This document shows positions 24,062-32,098 of a stretch of DNA of 49,330 nucleotides, piece after piece; within the stretch, counting starts at the first letter, position 1; each line of letters begins with the position of its first letter. The stretch comes from UBA1227 sp045642705. Lineage in GTDB: Bacteria; Bacillota; Clostridia; Oscillospirales; Acutalibacteraceae. The position numbers and the translations under genes were made by a program. The stretch covers positions 1 through 49,330 of the forward strand of contig JAZUJK010000015.1 in the NCBI GenBank assembly GCA_045642705.1. Reading direction: 5' to 3'. The notes beneath the pieces were generated by a model. That model was given only the letters and a program-made list of their open reading frames with translations, did no database searches and was not told where the DNA came from.

Positions 24062-25031
24062 ATTTTAGTATGAAGCAAAGCCAATTTTCAGATTGCTTTC
24101 TCTCAACAATTTGGAAGCCATATTTCTGGAATGCGGCGACAACGTCGGCCTCTCGGCTGTCGATTATGCCGCTGACAATGAATATGCCGGAAGGCTTCAT
24201 GAATTGGCGGGCGGACTGACAGAAGAGAATGATGATGTCGGCGACGATATTTGCTACAACTACGTCGAATTTGCCATTTACTTTGTCTGTTAAATCGCCA
24301 CAAAGTATGGTATAACGCGGCTCTGTAAAGGCGTTTGCCTTGCCATTCTCTATCGCAGTCTTGGTTGCAAGCTCGTCAATGTCCACACCTACGGCGTTTT
24401 CGGCGCCTAGAAGGAGAGCGGACAAGGCCAAAATACCAGAGCCGCAGCCGAGATCGAGAACTGACTCGCCACCTTGGATTTTTTCCTCCATTGTTTCGAG
24501 GCAGAGGTGGGTTGTGTCATGCGTTCCTGTGCCAAATGCAAGGCCAGGTTCAAGCATTAATATTTCTCTGCCTGGGAACTGCTTACTGATTTCTTCCTTG
24601 TCCTCCCATGAAGGACAGATGAGGAGGCGGTCGCCAATTGGAATAGGATGATAATTCTTTTTCCAATTGTTCTGCCAATCCTCATTCTTGCAGAGTAGGG
24701 TTTCGACCTTGTGGTCGATACCCTCTGCAGAGAAACGCTCAGATAGGAATGCGAGCGCCTCCGCTGGATTGACATCTGGCTCCAGATAGATGTGGATGAT
24801 GCCTATGGATTTATCCTTGGCAAGTAAATCCTCATCTATGAGGTCGATGTGAGCAATTTCCCAAGATTCCTCCTCGAGTGTGCGGTAATCCTCAATATAA
24901 ATGCCATAAGGTACGGTCATATTGGCGATATCTGACGCACGGTCGAGATCGTTTGAATTTATTTCAATTTTAATTTCTGTCCAATCTGCATCGGGACCAA
25001 AGTCCACATATGCATTTGAAAAATCATCCAT
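24060..25031 (-). CDS. prmA: Ribosomal protein L11 methyltransferase
   Basis: Transfers methyl groups from SAM to L11. The 323 residues have the N-terminal L11-binding domain (about 1-110) and a Rossmann methyltransferase domain: SAM motif I LDLGCGSGILALSAL, acidic motif VGVDID, and catalytic-site NIVADII. The upstream linker contains the typical GLAFGTGTHDTT. AAGGAT precedes the ATG. It is 10 nt after yhaM, probably co-transcribed. Confidence 0.96.
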   Translation of the reverse strand: MDDFSNAYVDFGPDADWTEIKIEINSNDLDRASDIANMTVPYGIYIEDYRTLEEESWEIAHIDLIDEDLLAKDKSIGIIHIYLEPDVNPAEALAFLSERFSAEGIDHKVETLLCKNEDWQNNWKKNYHPIPIGDRLLICPSWEDKEEISKQFPGREILMLEPGLAFGTGTHDTTHLCLETMEEKIQGGESVLDLGCGSGILALSALLLGAENAVGVDIDELATKTAIENGKANAFTEPRYTILCGDLTDKVNGKFDVVVANIVADIIILFCQSARQFMKPSGIFIVSGIIDSREADVVAAFQKYGFQIVERKQSENWLCFILK

Positions 25032-25041
25032 AATAAAATCC

Positions 25042-26046
25042 TTAATCGATAAGATTTGCAGTTGGTGTCATATTGTCCACTCTGCCAGGATTGAAAATCT
25101 TGACATCGTCAAGACCCCACTGGCGTGCACTGAATGTCTTGGCTTCAAGTCCATTTTCTACTTCGGAGAACTCATATACGCGGGCGTCCATCTCGTCAAG
25201 CTCGTGAAGGAGAGATGCCTCGAGGAACATTGGACGAACTGCTGCGCCGAATTCTGGATTGCCGTGATGTGAGAGGAGCATATGCTCAATAAGGCGCAAC
25301 GTATCGTCACTTGTTCCGAGCTTGGTGCCAGTGAATCTAACTATCATTGCACCTCGAACTAGATGGCCTACAAGATTGCCATCCTCCGTATATTCTGATG
25401 CGACACCGAGCTCGTTTGAGCCCATCTCGGAGAGCTTGCCGATATCATGGAGGGCCGCGCCACAGAGAAGAAGGTCGCGGTCAACCTGTGGATATACTTG
25501 GCATATTTTTTCTGCAAGAGTCATGATTGACAATGTGTGGAATAGAAGTCCACCGCGCATTGCGTGATGCATCTTAACTGCTGCAGGGAAGTACATAAGT
25601 TTCTCTTGATACTTCTCATAGATTGACAATGTGAGATCACGCAGCTCGGCATCCTTGAATGTGCCAATCATAGTGATTATCTTGGCATACATATCCTCGG
25701 ATGGATAGTCAGCTGATTTTACAAAATCCTCTGGCTTTACTGTTGCGGGTGCTCTCCATACATCATCAAGTGTAACCTGAAATGCACCATTGAAACGTCT
25801 TACTATTCCTGAATATCCTACAAGGTCTCCGGCATGAAATAACTCAGATGTGCCATCGACATAATTGAAAAATTTAGCATTTACATCTCCGGTCTTGTCG
25901 GCAAGGATGATGTCAACGTACTTGTTGCCAGTCTTGCCGACACGTACGTCATACTTCTTGACCATACCATGACCAGATATTTTAGTGTTGTCTGGATACA
26001 TATTTGCTTCGCTAAATGGATTAAGATTTGCTGTCTCTGAATTCAT
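25042..26046 (-). CDS. yhaM: 3'-5' exoribonuclease YhaM family (OB + HD domain)
   Basis: A 334-residue nuclease that trims RNA (and DNA) from the 3' end in Bacillus. An OB-fold (about 15-105, with DKTGDVNAKFF) is followed by an HD metal-binding domain: His in GLLFHTLS, the HD pair in AALHDIGK, then two histidines in LLSHHG. A GTG at 26055 lies inside the ribosome binding site; GAGGTG at 26053-26058 gives 6-nt spacing to the ATG at 26046. It is divergent from yfmF and upstream of prmA. Confidence 0.94.
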   Translation of the reverse strand: MNSETANLNPFSEANMYPDNTKISGHGMVKKYDVRVGKTGNKYVDIILADKTGDVNAKFFNYVDGTSELFHAGDLVGYSGIVRRFNGAFQVTLDDVWRAPATVKPEDFVKSADYPSEDMYAKIITMIGTFKDAELRDLTLSIYEKYQEKLMYFPAAVKMHHAMRGGLLFHTLSIMTLAEKICQVYPQVDRDLLLCGAALHDIGKLSEMGSNELGVASEYTEDGNLVGHLVRGAMIVRFTGTKLGTSDDTLRLIEHMLLSHHGNPEFGAAVRPMFLEASLLHELDEMDARVYEFSEVENGLEAKTFSARQWGLDDVKIFNPGRVDNMTPTANLID

Positions 26047-26064
26047 TAAAAACACCTCTGCGAA

Positions 26065-26070
26065 ATTATA
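26065..26070 (-). promoter_or_regulatory. Extended -10 promoter element for yhaM
   Basis: On minus the sequence TGGTATAAT is an extended -10, with no good -35 upstream. Transcription would start near 26058, so the leader would be only about 12 nt, little more than the ribosome binding site. Confidence 0.4.
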
Positions 26071-26153
26071 CCATTTTTATGCCTTTATAAAAAGCCATTA
26101 TTATGATAAAATTTTATAGTATTTATCTAATTTATTTCAAAAGGAGCACACAA

Positions 26154-27437
26154 ATGAAAAATACTTTTGAAACAATGGAACTGGCTCCGGCTGTACGCCT
26201 ATGTAGCTATGAAACAGATAGATTTACAACAAGTAGATTGTCTGTTTCAATCGCAGTTCCACTGGATCCAGCTGCAATCTCTGCCAATACGGTTATGAGA
26301 AATCTCCTGGTAAGATCGAGTGAAGATTATCCATCTGTTGTTCAGTTTAGAAAGAAACTTGAATCACTATATGGTGCCGCTCTATCTACAAGCATTGCCA
26401 AGCATGGAGATACCCAGGTTCTCCGCTTTGCTCTCACTATTGTTGATAACAAATTTGCTTTTGACGGCGAAGACATTTCTCTTCTTGCCGCAGAGTTCTT
26501 ATTTGGCCTCCTTTTCAAGCCGAATTTCGAGAACGGAGTCTTTTGTCTCGAAGAACTTGAAAAGGAAAAGAGACTCGCAATTGAGGCACTTATTACTGCT
26601 AAAAATGATAAGCGTCTATATGCTTTTGACCGTTGTCTTGAAGAGATGTTCAGGGGTGAAGCATATGGCTCAAATGCCCTTGGTACAGAGGATGGCATCG
26701 CTGCACTTACACCAGAGGATGTATATACAGCTTATGTGAATATGATCCGTGGTGGCAGAGTACAGATCAATGCAGTAGGAAATATTGATGCTAGTAAAAT
26801 TGCTGACCTCTTTATGTCCTATCTTGATAAGATTTCACGCGCACCATATATGATGTTTACAGCTGTTCAGTATGAAGCTGAGAATATCAAGAAAGTCACT
26901 GAACTTATGCCACTAAATCAAGGCAAGCTTGTTATTGGACTTAGAGCGGGTATCACTGATCCAGATGAGGACTATGCAAAAGCAAGAATAATGACAGACA
27001 TCTTTGGCGGCGGCACATATTCAAGACTCTTTATGAATGTTCGTGAAAAGATGAGCCTCTGCTATTATTGCTCCGCAAGATATCTTAGAGAAAAGGGAAT
27101 AATAGTCGTACAGAGTGGTGTTGAAGGAGAAAATGCAGATGTCGCAGTTGATGCGATTTGCGATCAACTGAAGGACATTGCAAATGGCAATGTGACCAAG
27201 GAAGATCTCGATGCATCTCATCGCTCTCTTACAGATACATACAAGACTATTTGCGATATGCCAGAGACAATCGACAACTGGTTCTTCTCATGTGAATCTG
27301 ATGATGTTGTTGAGTCTCCAGATGAATATATTGCGAAACTTACAGCTGTTACAATTGATGATGTTATCGAGGCTGCGAAGAGAGTTACTGTCGATACAGT
27401 TTATATACTTCGCAACCCAGATGAGGAGGTAGAATAA
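26154..27437 (+). CDS. yfmF: M16-family peptidase-like protein YfmF (inactive-type)
   Basis: A 427-residue protein with the M16 fold. It lacks the HxxEH zinc motif: the corresponding region reads RSSEDYPSVVQFRKKLESL. It is the usual non-catalytic partner of YfmH; databases associate the pair with EF-P 5-aminopentanol modification. An M16-typical arginine/tyrosine region is present (GGGTYSRLFMNVREKMSLCY). AAGGAG with 7-nt spacing sets the ATG at 26154; an earlier start at 26103 would lie in the promoter region. It overlaps yfmH by one base (TAATG). Confidence 0.9.
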   Translation: MKNTFETMELAPAVRLCSYETDRFTTSRLSVSIAVPLDPAAISANTVMRNLLVRSSEDYPSVVQFRKKLESLYGAALSTSIAKHGDTQVLRFALTIVDNKFAFDGEDISLLAAEFLFGLLFKPNFENGVFCLEELEKEKRLAIEALITAKNDKRLYAFDRCLEEMFRGEAYGSNALGTEDGIAALTPEDVYTAYVNMIRGGRVQINAVGNIDASKIADLFMSYLDKISRAPYMMFTAVQYEAENIKKVTELMPLNQGKLVIGLRAGITDPDEDYAKARIMTDIFGGGTYSRLFMNVREKMSLCYYCSARYLREKGIIVVQSGVEGENADVAVDAICDQLKDIANGNVTKEDLDASHRSLTDTYKTICDMPETIDNWFFSCESDDVVESPDEYIAKLTAVTIDDVIEAAKRVTVDTVYILRNPDEEVE

Positions 27438-28687
27438 TGGATAAAATAGTTATTAGAAACGACCTCCTAAATCAAGAATATTACGAGATAGATCACAAGT
27501 CTGGTCTCAAAATCTTTGTATATCCGAAAGAGGGATATGGCAGTAGTTATGCTGTTTTTGGAACTAATTATGGCTCAATAGATGCAGTTGATATTCCAAA
27601 TGGAACAGCTCATTTTCTCGAGCACAAGCTCTTTGAATCAGAGGAGCTTGATGCCTTTCAGAGATTTGCAGTAACAGGCGCTAACGCAAATGCTTATACA
27701 TCATTTGACAAGACCTGTTACCTGTTCTCCTGCGGAGAGAATTTCCGTGAAAATCTTGTAATTTTGCTCGACTTTGTACAGCATCCATATTTCACAGAGG
27801 AGACTGTACAGAAGGAACAGGGCATAATTGGTCAAGAGATTAAAATGTACCAAGATGAACCATCTTGGCAGGTTATGTTCAATCTATTCCGTGCAGCATA
27901 TAAGACACACCCTGTACGTGTTGATATAGCTGGTACTGTATCATCGATTGCAGAGATATCTGCAGAGATGCTCTATGACTGCTATGGCAAGTATTATAAT
28001 CTCGCAAACATGGTGCTCTGCTGCGTTGGTAATACAACAGTCGAAGAGGTGTTGGCTGTTGTTGATGAGCAGATTGAGGAGAAACCACTTGCTCCAGTTG
28101 TAAGAGGAGATTTCGGTGAGCAATATGAGGTTGATGAGCCTTATATTGAGGAAAAATTGTCCGTTTCGATTCCTCAATTTATGATTGGATTTAAACTCCG
28201 TCCTTGGGACCACAATGGTGCTGCTTTCCACAAGAAGTGTATCGCAGTTAATATCATTCTTGATTGCATATTTGGAGAGACAACTGATTTCTTCAATAAG
28301 CTTGTTGATGAAGGCTATATCAACAATGATTTCTCGGGTGAATTCTTTGGTGGACCGGGCTATGAAATGGTGATGCTAGGTGGCGATAGCAAGGATCCAA
28401 ATTATGTTGCTGAAGCCATCAAAATTGAACTCGGCAGAGTTCAGCGCGAGGGCATATGTGCGGAGGATTACGAACGTGTACGCCGCGCTCACTATGGCAG
28501 GGCCATAATGAAATATAATGATGTTGATGGCCTCGCAAATGAGATGCTCGCCAGCTATTTTGATGGTGTTCGTCTGTTTGAAGAATTCGATATTTTCAGA
28601 GATATTACACTTGATTATGTTATGGAAATTCTTGCAGAAATAGATGTAAACAATTCATCTGTATCTGTTATTTTGCCAAATGAATAA
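27437..28687 (+). CDS. yfmH: M16-family zinc peptidase YfmH
   Basis: A 416-residue M16 peptidase with an intact inverted zinc motif HFLEH in GTAHFLEHKLFE near residue 56 and the downstream glutamate in the helix around EQGIIGQEIKMYQDEP. It should provide the active site for a YfmF-YfmH heterodimer. It is 9 nt before lgt. The natural substrate is not evident from sequence. Confidence 0.92.
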   Translation: MDKIVIRNDLLNQEYYEIDHKSGLKIFVYPKEGYGSSYAVFGTNYGSIDAVDIPNGTAHFLEHKLFESEELDAFQRFAVTGANANAYTSFDKTCYLFSCGENFRENLVILLDFVQHPYFTEETVQKEQGIIGQEIKMYQDEPSWQVMFNLFRAAYKTHPVRVDIAGTVSSIAEISAEMLYDCYGKYYNLANMVLCCVGNTTVEEVLAVVDEQIEEKPLAPVVRGDFGEQYEVDEPYIEEKLSVSIPQFMIGFKLRPWDHNGAAFHKKCIAVNIILDCIFGETTDFFNKLVDEGYINNDFSGEFFGGPGYEMVMLGGDSKDPNYVAEAIKIELGRVQREGICAEDYERVRRAHYGRAIMKYNDVDGLANEMLASYFDGVRLFEEFDIFRDITLDYVMEILAEIDVNNSSVSVILPNE

Positions 28688-28696
28688 GGGGTAATT

Positions 28697-29602
28697 ATGA
28701 GCGATTATACGGTAGTTTATTTCAATGCTATAAAGCGGGGATTTTCCATCCCAGCAACCCTCGCTGATTTCTCGATAGGCAGTATGCATTTTTCGATTCA
28801 GTGGTATGGTGTTTTTATAGCAACTGGTTATCTTATTGCACTGTTTGCCTGCACAAGGCTTGCCAAGCGTGCCAATATAGATGTGGATGCGCTATATGAT
28901 GCAATAATATTCGGCACGATTGGCGGTATCGTCGGTGCACGTGCATATTATGTAATTTTCAACTGGCCATTTTACAGGGCAAACCCAGGTCATATTTTAA
29001 ATATCAGCGAGGGTGGACTCGCCATATATGGCGGTATCATCGGCTCGGTGATACTTGCACTCATCGTTTGTAAGGTCAAGAAAATACATCCACTCGATGT
29101 CCTTGACCTCGCCGCTGTTGGTTTTCTAATCGGACAAGGCCTTGGCCGATGGGGCAACTTTACCAATCAAGAGGCATTTGGTACCAATACCACGCTTCCT
29201 TGGGGTATGATGAGTACTAAGACTTCAGAGTATATCATTGATAATCAGGACTTCTTTGAGGCACACAATATGGTAGTGTCCCCTTATGAAGCAGTGCATC
29301 CAACATTCCTCTATGAGTCAATTTGGTGCGTTGTCGGATTTATCTTGCTTCTACTTATGTTTAGAAACATGAGAAAATTCCGTGGCCAAATCCTTCTCTC
29401 ATATGGCGTATGGTATGGTGCTGAGCGTGGAGTCGTTGAAGGACTTAGAACAGACAGTTTATATTTTGCCAATACAAATATTCGAGTATCACAAGTTTTA
29501 TCTATTGCACTTGCAGTAGTTTGTTTGGTATTATTAGTTGTGGGATTTATCAAGGCAAAGGAGGTAAAACTCGATGAGCAAGAGAAAGCAGAAGAAAGCT
29601 GA
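28697..29602 (+). CDS. lgt: Prolipoprotein diacylglyceryl transferase
   Basis: Adds diacylglycerol to the lipobox cysteine of prolipoproteins in the membrane, the first step for lipoproteins such as those at 11535-12035 and 36755-37633. The 301 residues hold about seven membrane helices. Key motifs are GARAYYVIFNW, EGGLAIYGGIIG and GQGLGRWGNFTNQEAFG. Its end overlaps the next small gene by 29 nt. Confidence 0.97.
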   Translation: MSDYTVVYFNAIKRGFSIPATLADFSIGSMHFSIQWYGVFIATGYLIALFACTRLAKRANIDVDALYDAIIFGTIGGIVGARAYYVIFNWPFYRANPGHILNISEGGLAIYGGIIGSVILALIVCKVKKIHPLDVLDLAAVGFLIGQGLGRWGNFTNQEAFGTNTTLPWGMMSTKTSEYIIDNQDFFEAHNMVVSPYEAVHPTFLYESIWCVVGFILLLLMFRNMRKFRGQILLSYGVWYGAERGVVEGLRTDSLYFANTNIRVSQVLSIALAVVCLVLLVVGFIKAKEVKLDEQEKAEES

Positions 29603-29885
29603 GAAGCTCGCAGCAATTGAACTCGAGGAAATGCTCGAGGAGATGACTAAGAAAGAGCGTAAGGCTTACGATAAGAAGCAGGCTAAGATTGCTGCCAAGG
29701 AAGAGGCTAAAAAGAAGGCAGAGGAAAAGGCTGCAAAAGAAGCAGCTGATAAAGCAGCAAAGAAGGCTAAGAAAAAGTCTAAGAGAAACTCTAAGGTTTC
29801 GAAGCGCGTTAAGAAAGTGCTAAAAAAGCAGTTCTTTAATCCTGACAAGAAGAAGCTCAAGAAGAAGGCTCTTGGCAGACTATAA
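29574..29885 (+). CDS. Very basic Lys/Ala-rich small protein of unknown function
   Basis: A 103-residue protein made almost entirely of Lys, Ala, Glu and Arg, predicted as one long helix or coiled coil. The first half is mixed charge (KLAAIELEEMLEEMTKKERK); the second half is strongly positive (KKAKKKSKRNSKVSKRVKK). It has no signal peptide or membrane helix. AAAGGAGG at 29557-29564 lies 9 nt before the ATG and inside lgt, so it is a real translated gene rather than a chance frame. Binding to nucleic acid or ribosomes is a guess from its charge. A terminator follows. Confidence 0.75.
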   Translation: MSKRKQKKAEKLAAIELEEMLEEMTKKERKAYDKKQAKIAAKEEAKKKAEEKAAKEAADKAAKKAKKKSKRNSKVSKRVKKVLKKQFFNPDKKKLKKKALGRL

Positions 29886-29905
29886 TATATAAAATTAATC
29901 TAAGG

Positions 29906-29937
29906 CGGAGTCGAGATTTTTCTTGACTCCGTTTTTT
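29906..29937 (+). terminator. Terminator of the yfmF-lgt group
   Basis: An 11-bp stem with one G-U pair (29906-29916 with 29921-29931), loop TTTT, then six T. Its right arm contains the TTGACT of the rplU promoter. Confidence 0.88.
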
Positions 29938-29951
29938 ACACGTGTTATAAT
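29923..29951 (+). promoter_or_regulatory. Promoter of rplU-rpmA
   Basis: TTGACT at 29923-29928 and TATAAT at 29946-29951 are 17 bp apart. The -35 lies in the right arm of the preceding terminator. The -10 is flanked exactly by inverted repeats ACGTGT (29940-29945) and ACACGT (29952-29957). Confidence 0.85.
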
Positions 29952-29957
29952 ACACGT

Positions 29958-30041
29958 TGCCGCATATTCTGGGTGGGCTCCAAAAGCCCATAAGTAAAGC
30001 AATTTCACCCATCGTAGCGAGACCTAAAAAGAAGGAATGAA
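29958..30041 (+). promoter_or_regulatory. Structured 5' leader of rplU, possible L21 autoregulatory element
   Basis: The leader before rplU holds a nested hairpin: TGGGT (29970-29974) with ACCCA (30007-30011), and inside it GGGCT/AGCCC (29975-29979 with 29985-29989). A ribosomal protein leader is expected at this position in Bacillota. I assign it by location and structure and have not matched it to a known consensus. Confidence 0.45.
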
Positions 30042-30046
30042 AAAAC

Positions 30047-30565
30047 ATGTTCGCAGTTGTAGAAACAGGCGGAAAGCAGTACAAGGTTGCTGAAGGCGAT
30101 GTAATCTACGTTGAGAAGCTTGACGTAAAAGAGAACGCTAAGGTAACACTTGACAAAGTACTTGCTGTTGGTACAGACAAGGGCCTTAAGGTTGGCGATC
30201 CTTATATCAAGGGTGCAACAGTAGAGGCTAAGGCTATCAAGAATGGCAAGGGTAAGAAAGTTGTTGTATTCACATACAAGGCTAAGAAGAACGAAAAGCG
30301 CAAGATGGGCCACCGTCAGCCATATACTAAGCTCGAGATCGTAAAGATCGCTGAGAAGGCTGCTAAGGCACCAGCTGCTGCTAAGGAAGATAAAGCTGAA
30401 GCAAAGCCAGCTGCTGAGAAGAAACCAGCTGCTAAGAAGGCTGCCGCTCCTAAGGCTGCTGCCGAGAAGAAGCCAGCTGCTAAAAAGGCTGCTGCTCCTA
30501 AGGCTGCTGCTGAGAAGAAGGCTCCAGCAAAGAAGACAACTAAGGCTGCTGAAAAAGCAGAATAA
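30047..30565 (+). CDS. rplU: 50S ribosomal protein L21 with long Ala/Lys tail
   Basis: Large-subunit ribosomal protein. Residues 1-102 are normal L21 (FAVVETGGKQYKV at the start, HRQPYTKLEI near the end). The usual length is ~102-105, but here about 70 more residues follow, almost only Ala, Lys, Pro and Glu. They include two copies of a 16-residue repeat (122-137 and 138-153) and a partial third. The tail resembles histone H1-like tails. rpmA follows after 20 nt, with no gene between them. Confidence 0.96.
   Translation: MFAVVETGGKQYKVAEGDVIYVEKLDVKENAKVTLDKVLAVGTDKGLKVGDPYIKGATVEAKAIKNGKGKKVVVFTYKAKKNEKRKMGHRQPYTKLEIVKIAEKAAKAPAAAKEDKAEAKPAAEKKPAAKKAAAPKAAAEKKPAAKKAAAPKAAAEKKAPAKKTTKAAEKAE
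30410..30535 (+). repeat. 48-bp tandem repeat in the rplU 3' end
   Basis: Two in-frame units of 16 codons (30410-30457 and 30458-30505) differ at only four third-codon positions. A partial third copy runs to about 30535. They encode AAEKKPAAKKAAAPKA. The unit number may vary between strains. Confidence 0.85.
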
Positions 30566-30585
30566 TGAAGGGAGTGTAAGTTCTA

Positions 30586-30849
30586 ATGGCACATAAGAAA
30601 GGTATGGGTTCTACCAGAAATGGTCGTGACTCAGAGTCAAAACGCCTTGGCGTTAAGCGTGCTGATGGTCAGTACGTTCTTGCAGGAAACATTCTTGTAA
30701 AGCAGAGAGGAACACACATCCACCCAGGCAACAACGTTGGTAAGGGTTCAGATGACACACTCTTCGCTAAGATCGATGGTCGCGTAAAGTTCGAGCGTCT
30801 TGGAAAAGATCGCAAGAAGGTATCTGTTTACGCAGTCGAGGAACAGTAA
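30586..30849 (+). CDS. rpmA: 50S ribosomal protein L27
   Basis: Large-subunit protein whose N-terminus reaches the peptidyl-transferase centre. The 87 residues begin MAHKKGMGSTRNGRDS, the mature form. The cleavable N-terminal extension (about 9 residues, ending near FFA) found in many Bacillota is absent, and the Prp protease gene that usually lies between rplU and rpmA is also absent. The start has GGGAG upstream. Confidence 0.97.
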   Translation: MAHKKGMGSTRNGRDSESKRLGVKRADGQYVLAGNILVKQRGTHIHPGNNVGKGSDDTLFAKIDGRVKFERLGKDRKKVSVYAVEEQ

Positions 30850-30871
30850 TCAATTGACTTCGGTTAATTGA
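30850..30871 (+). other. UUCG tetraloop hairpin after rpmA
   Basis: TCAATTGAC (30850-30858) pairs with GTTAATTGA (30863-30871) around a TTCG loop, with one G-U pair. It precedes the true terminator and may block 3' exonucleases. Confidence 0.6.
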
Positions 30872-30877
30872 CATAAG

Positions 30878-30906
30878 GACGGGCTCAATAGAGCCCGTCT
30901 TTTTTA
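30878..30906 (+). terminator. Terminator of rplU-rpmA
   Basis: A perfect 9-bp GC-rich stem GACGGGCTC/GAGCCCGTC (30878-30886 with 30891-30899) with loop AATA, followed by T7. Confidence 0.95.
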
Positions 30907-30913
30907 TTGCCCG

Positions 30914-30942
30914 TTTACTTTCATATTTAAATGTATTATAAT
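30914..30942 (+). promoter_or_regulatory. Promoter of alr
   Basis: TTTACT at 30914-30919 and TATAAT at 30937-30942 are 17 bp apart, 24 bases before the alr start. Confidence 0.75.
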
Positions 30943-30965
30943 ATTTAAGTTTTAGAGGTGATAAA

Positions 30966-32087
30966 ATGAATCCATCTAGAGTATATGTAGGCGTAGATCT
31001 TGCGAGAATCGCAGATAATATTCAGAAGATTAAGGACAAGGTTGGACCAGATGTCAAAGTGCTGGCCGTTGTTAAAACGGACGGCTATGGACACGGTGCG
31101 GTTGCAACTGCTCACGTACTTAGTGAGATAGGTGTGTATGCCTTTGCGGTAGCAACAATTGATGAGGCGAGAGAACTTCGCACATCTGGTATCAGAAATC
31201 CAATTCTTATCCTGGGATATGTTTTCCCAAATGATTTGCAGGATGTAATCGACTACAATGTAACATCAACTGTATTCTCCTATGACAGTGCCAAGATGAT
31301 TGCTGATTATGCTAAGAAGCGTGGCAAGACTGCCAAGATTCATATCAAGCTTGATACAGGTATGGGCAGAATCGGATTTATCCCATCTGAGGAAGCAAAA
31401 GAGGAGATTAAGAAAATCTTTGAACTTCCTAATATCGAAGTAGAGGGTGTATTTACTCATTTCGCAACGGCAGATGAAGCAGATAAGTCTGGCGCAACTG
31501 CGCAAGCGAAACTCTTCGAGGATTTCGTTGATAGCATAGAGGCAGATGGATATCATTTCGCAATTCGACATATCTGCAACTCCGCAGGTGTACTCGAATT
31601 TGATAATAATTACGACAATATGGTAAGAGCTGGTATCATAACCTATGGCCTCTATCCAAGTGATTATGTAGATAAGTCATTGGGACTTATGCCTGCTCTC
31701 GAACTCGTATCACATGTGGCTTATGTAAAAGAAGTAGGACCAAACTTTACAGTCAGCTATGGCTCAACATATGTGACAGACAAGAATACCAAGATTGCAA
31801 CAATCCCTGTTGGCTATGGCGATGGATATCCACGCGCATTGTCAAGCAAGGGACGTGTACTAATTAACGGTTGTTATGCTCCAATTATCGGTCGTGTATG
31901 CATGGACCAGTTTATGGTGGATGTTACTGATGTACCGGATATCGCTCAGGGCGACGAGGTCGTACTGATAGGTGAGCAGGGCGACAATGCCATCACTGTT
32001 GATGAAGTTGCACAGCTCGCAGACACAATTAATTATGAAATAATTTGTGGTATCAACAAACGCGTACCTAGAATTTATAGATATTAG
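30966..32087 (+). CDS. alr: Alanine racemase
   Basis: PLP enzyme that makes D-alanine for peptidoglycan. The 373 residues carry the PLP lysine Lys37 in VVKTDGYGHG (often VKADAYGHG elsewhere), the substrate arginine region GMGRIGF, and the second catalytic tyrosine in SYGSTYVT near the start of the C-terminal beta domain. GAGGTG precedes the ATG. It begins a probable transcript with the ABC exporter genes 11 nt downstream. Confidence 0.97.
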   Translation: MNPSRVYVGVDLARIADNIQKIKDKVGPDVKVLAVVKTDGYGHGAVATAHVLSEIGVYAFAVATIDEARELRTSGIRNPILILGYVFPNDLQDVIDYNVTSTVFSYDSAKMIADYAKKRGKTAKIHIKLDTGMGRIGFIPSEEAKEEIKKIFELPNIEVEGVFTHFATADEADKSGATAQAKLFEDFVDSIEADGYHFAIRHICNSAGVLEFDNNYDNMVRAGIITYGLYPSDYVDKSLGLMPALELVSHVAYVKEVGPNFTVSYGSTYVTDKNTKIATIPVGYGDGYPRALSSKGRVLINGCYAPIIGRVCMDQFMVDVTDVPDIAQGDEVVLIGEQGDNAITVDEVAQLADTINYEIICGINKRVPRIYRY

Positions 32088-32098
32088 GGGTAAGGAAA

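Noticed and set aside
24335..24651. Plus-strand frames of 84 and 103 codons opposite prmA
   Set aside because: Both lie entirely opposite conserved methyltransferase motifs and show no domain features.
26342..26698. 118-codon minus-strand frame inside yfmF
   Set aside because: It is opposite a well-supported gene, has no ribosome binding site and no known motif.
30005..30592. 195-codon minus-strand frame opposite rplU
   Set aside because: Its Leu/Ser-rich sequence is the mirror of the Ala/Lys repeats in L21; it is a composition artefact.
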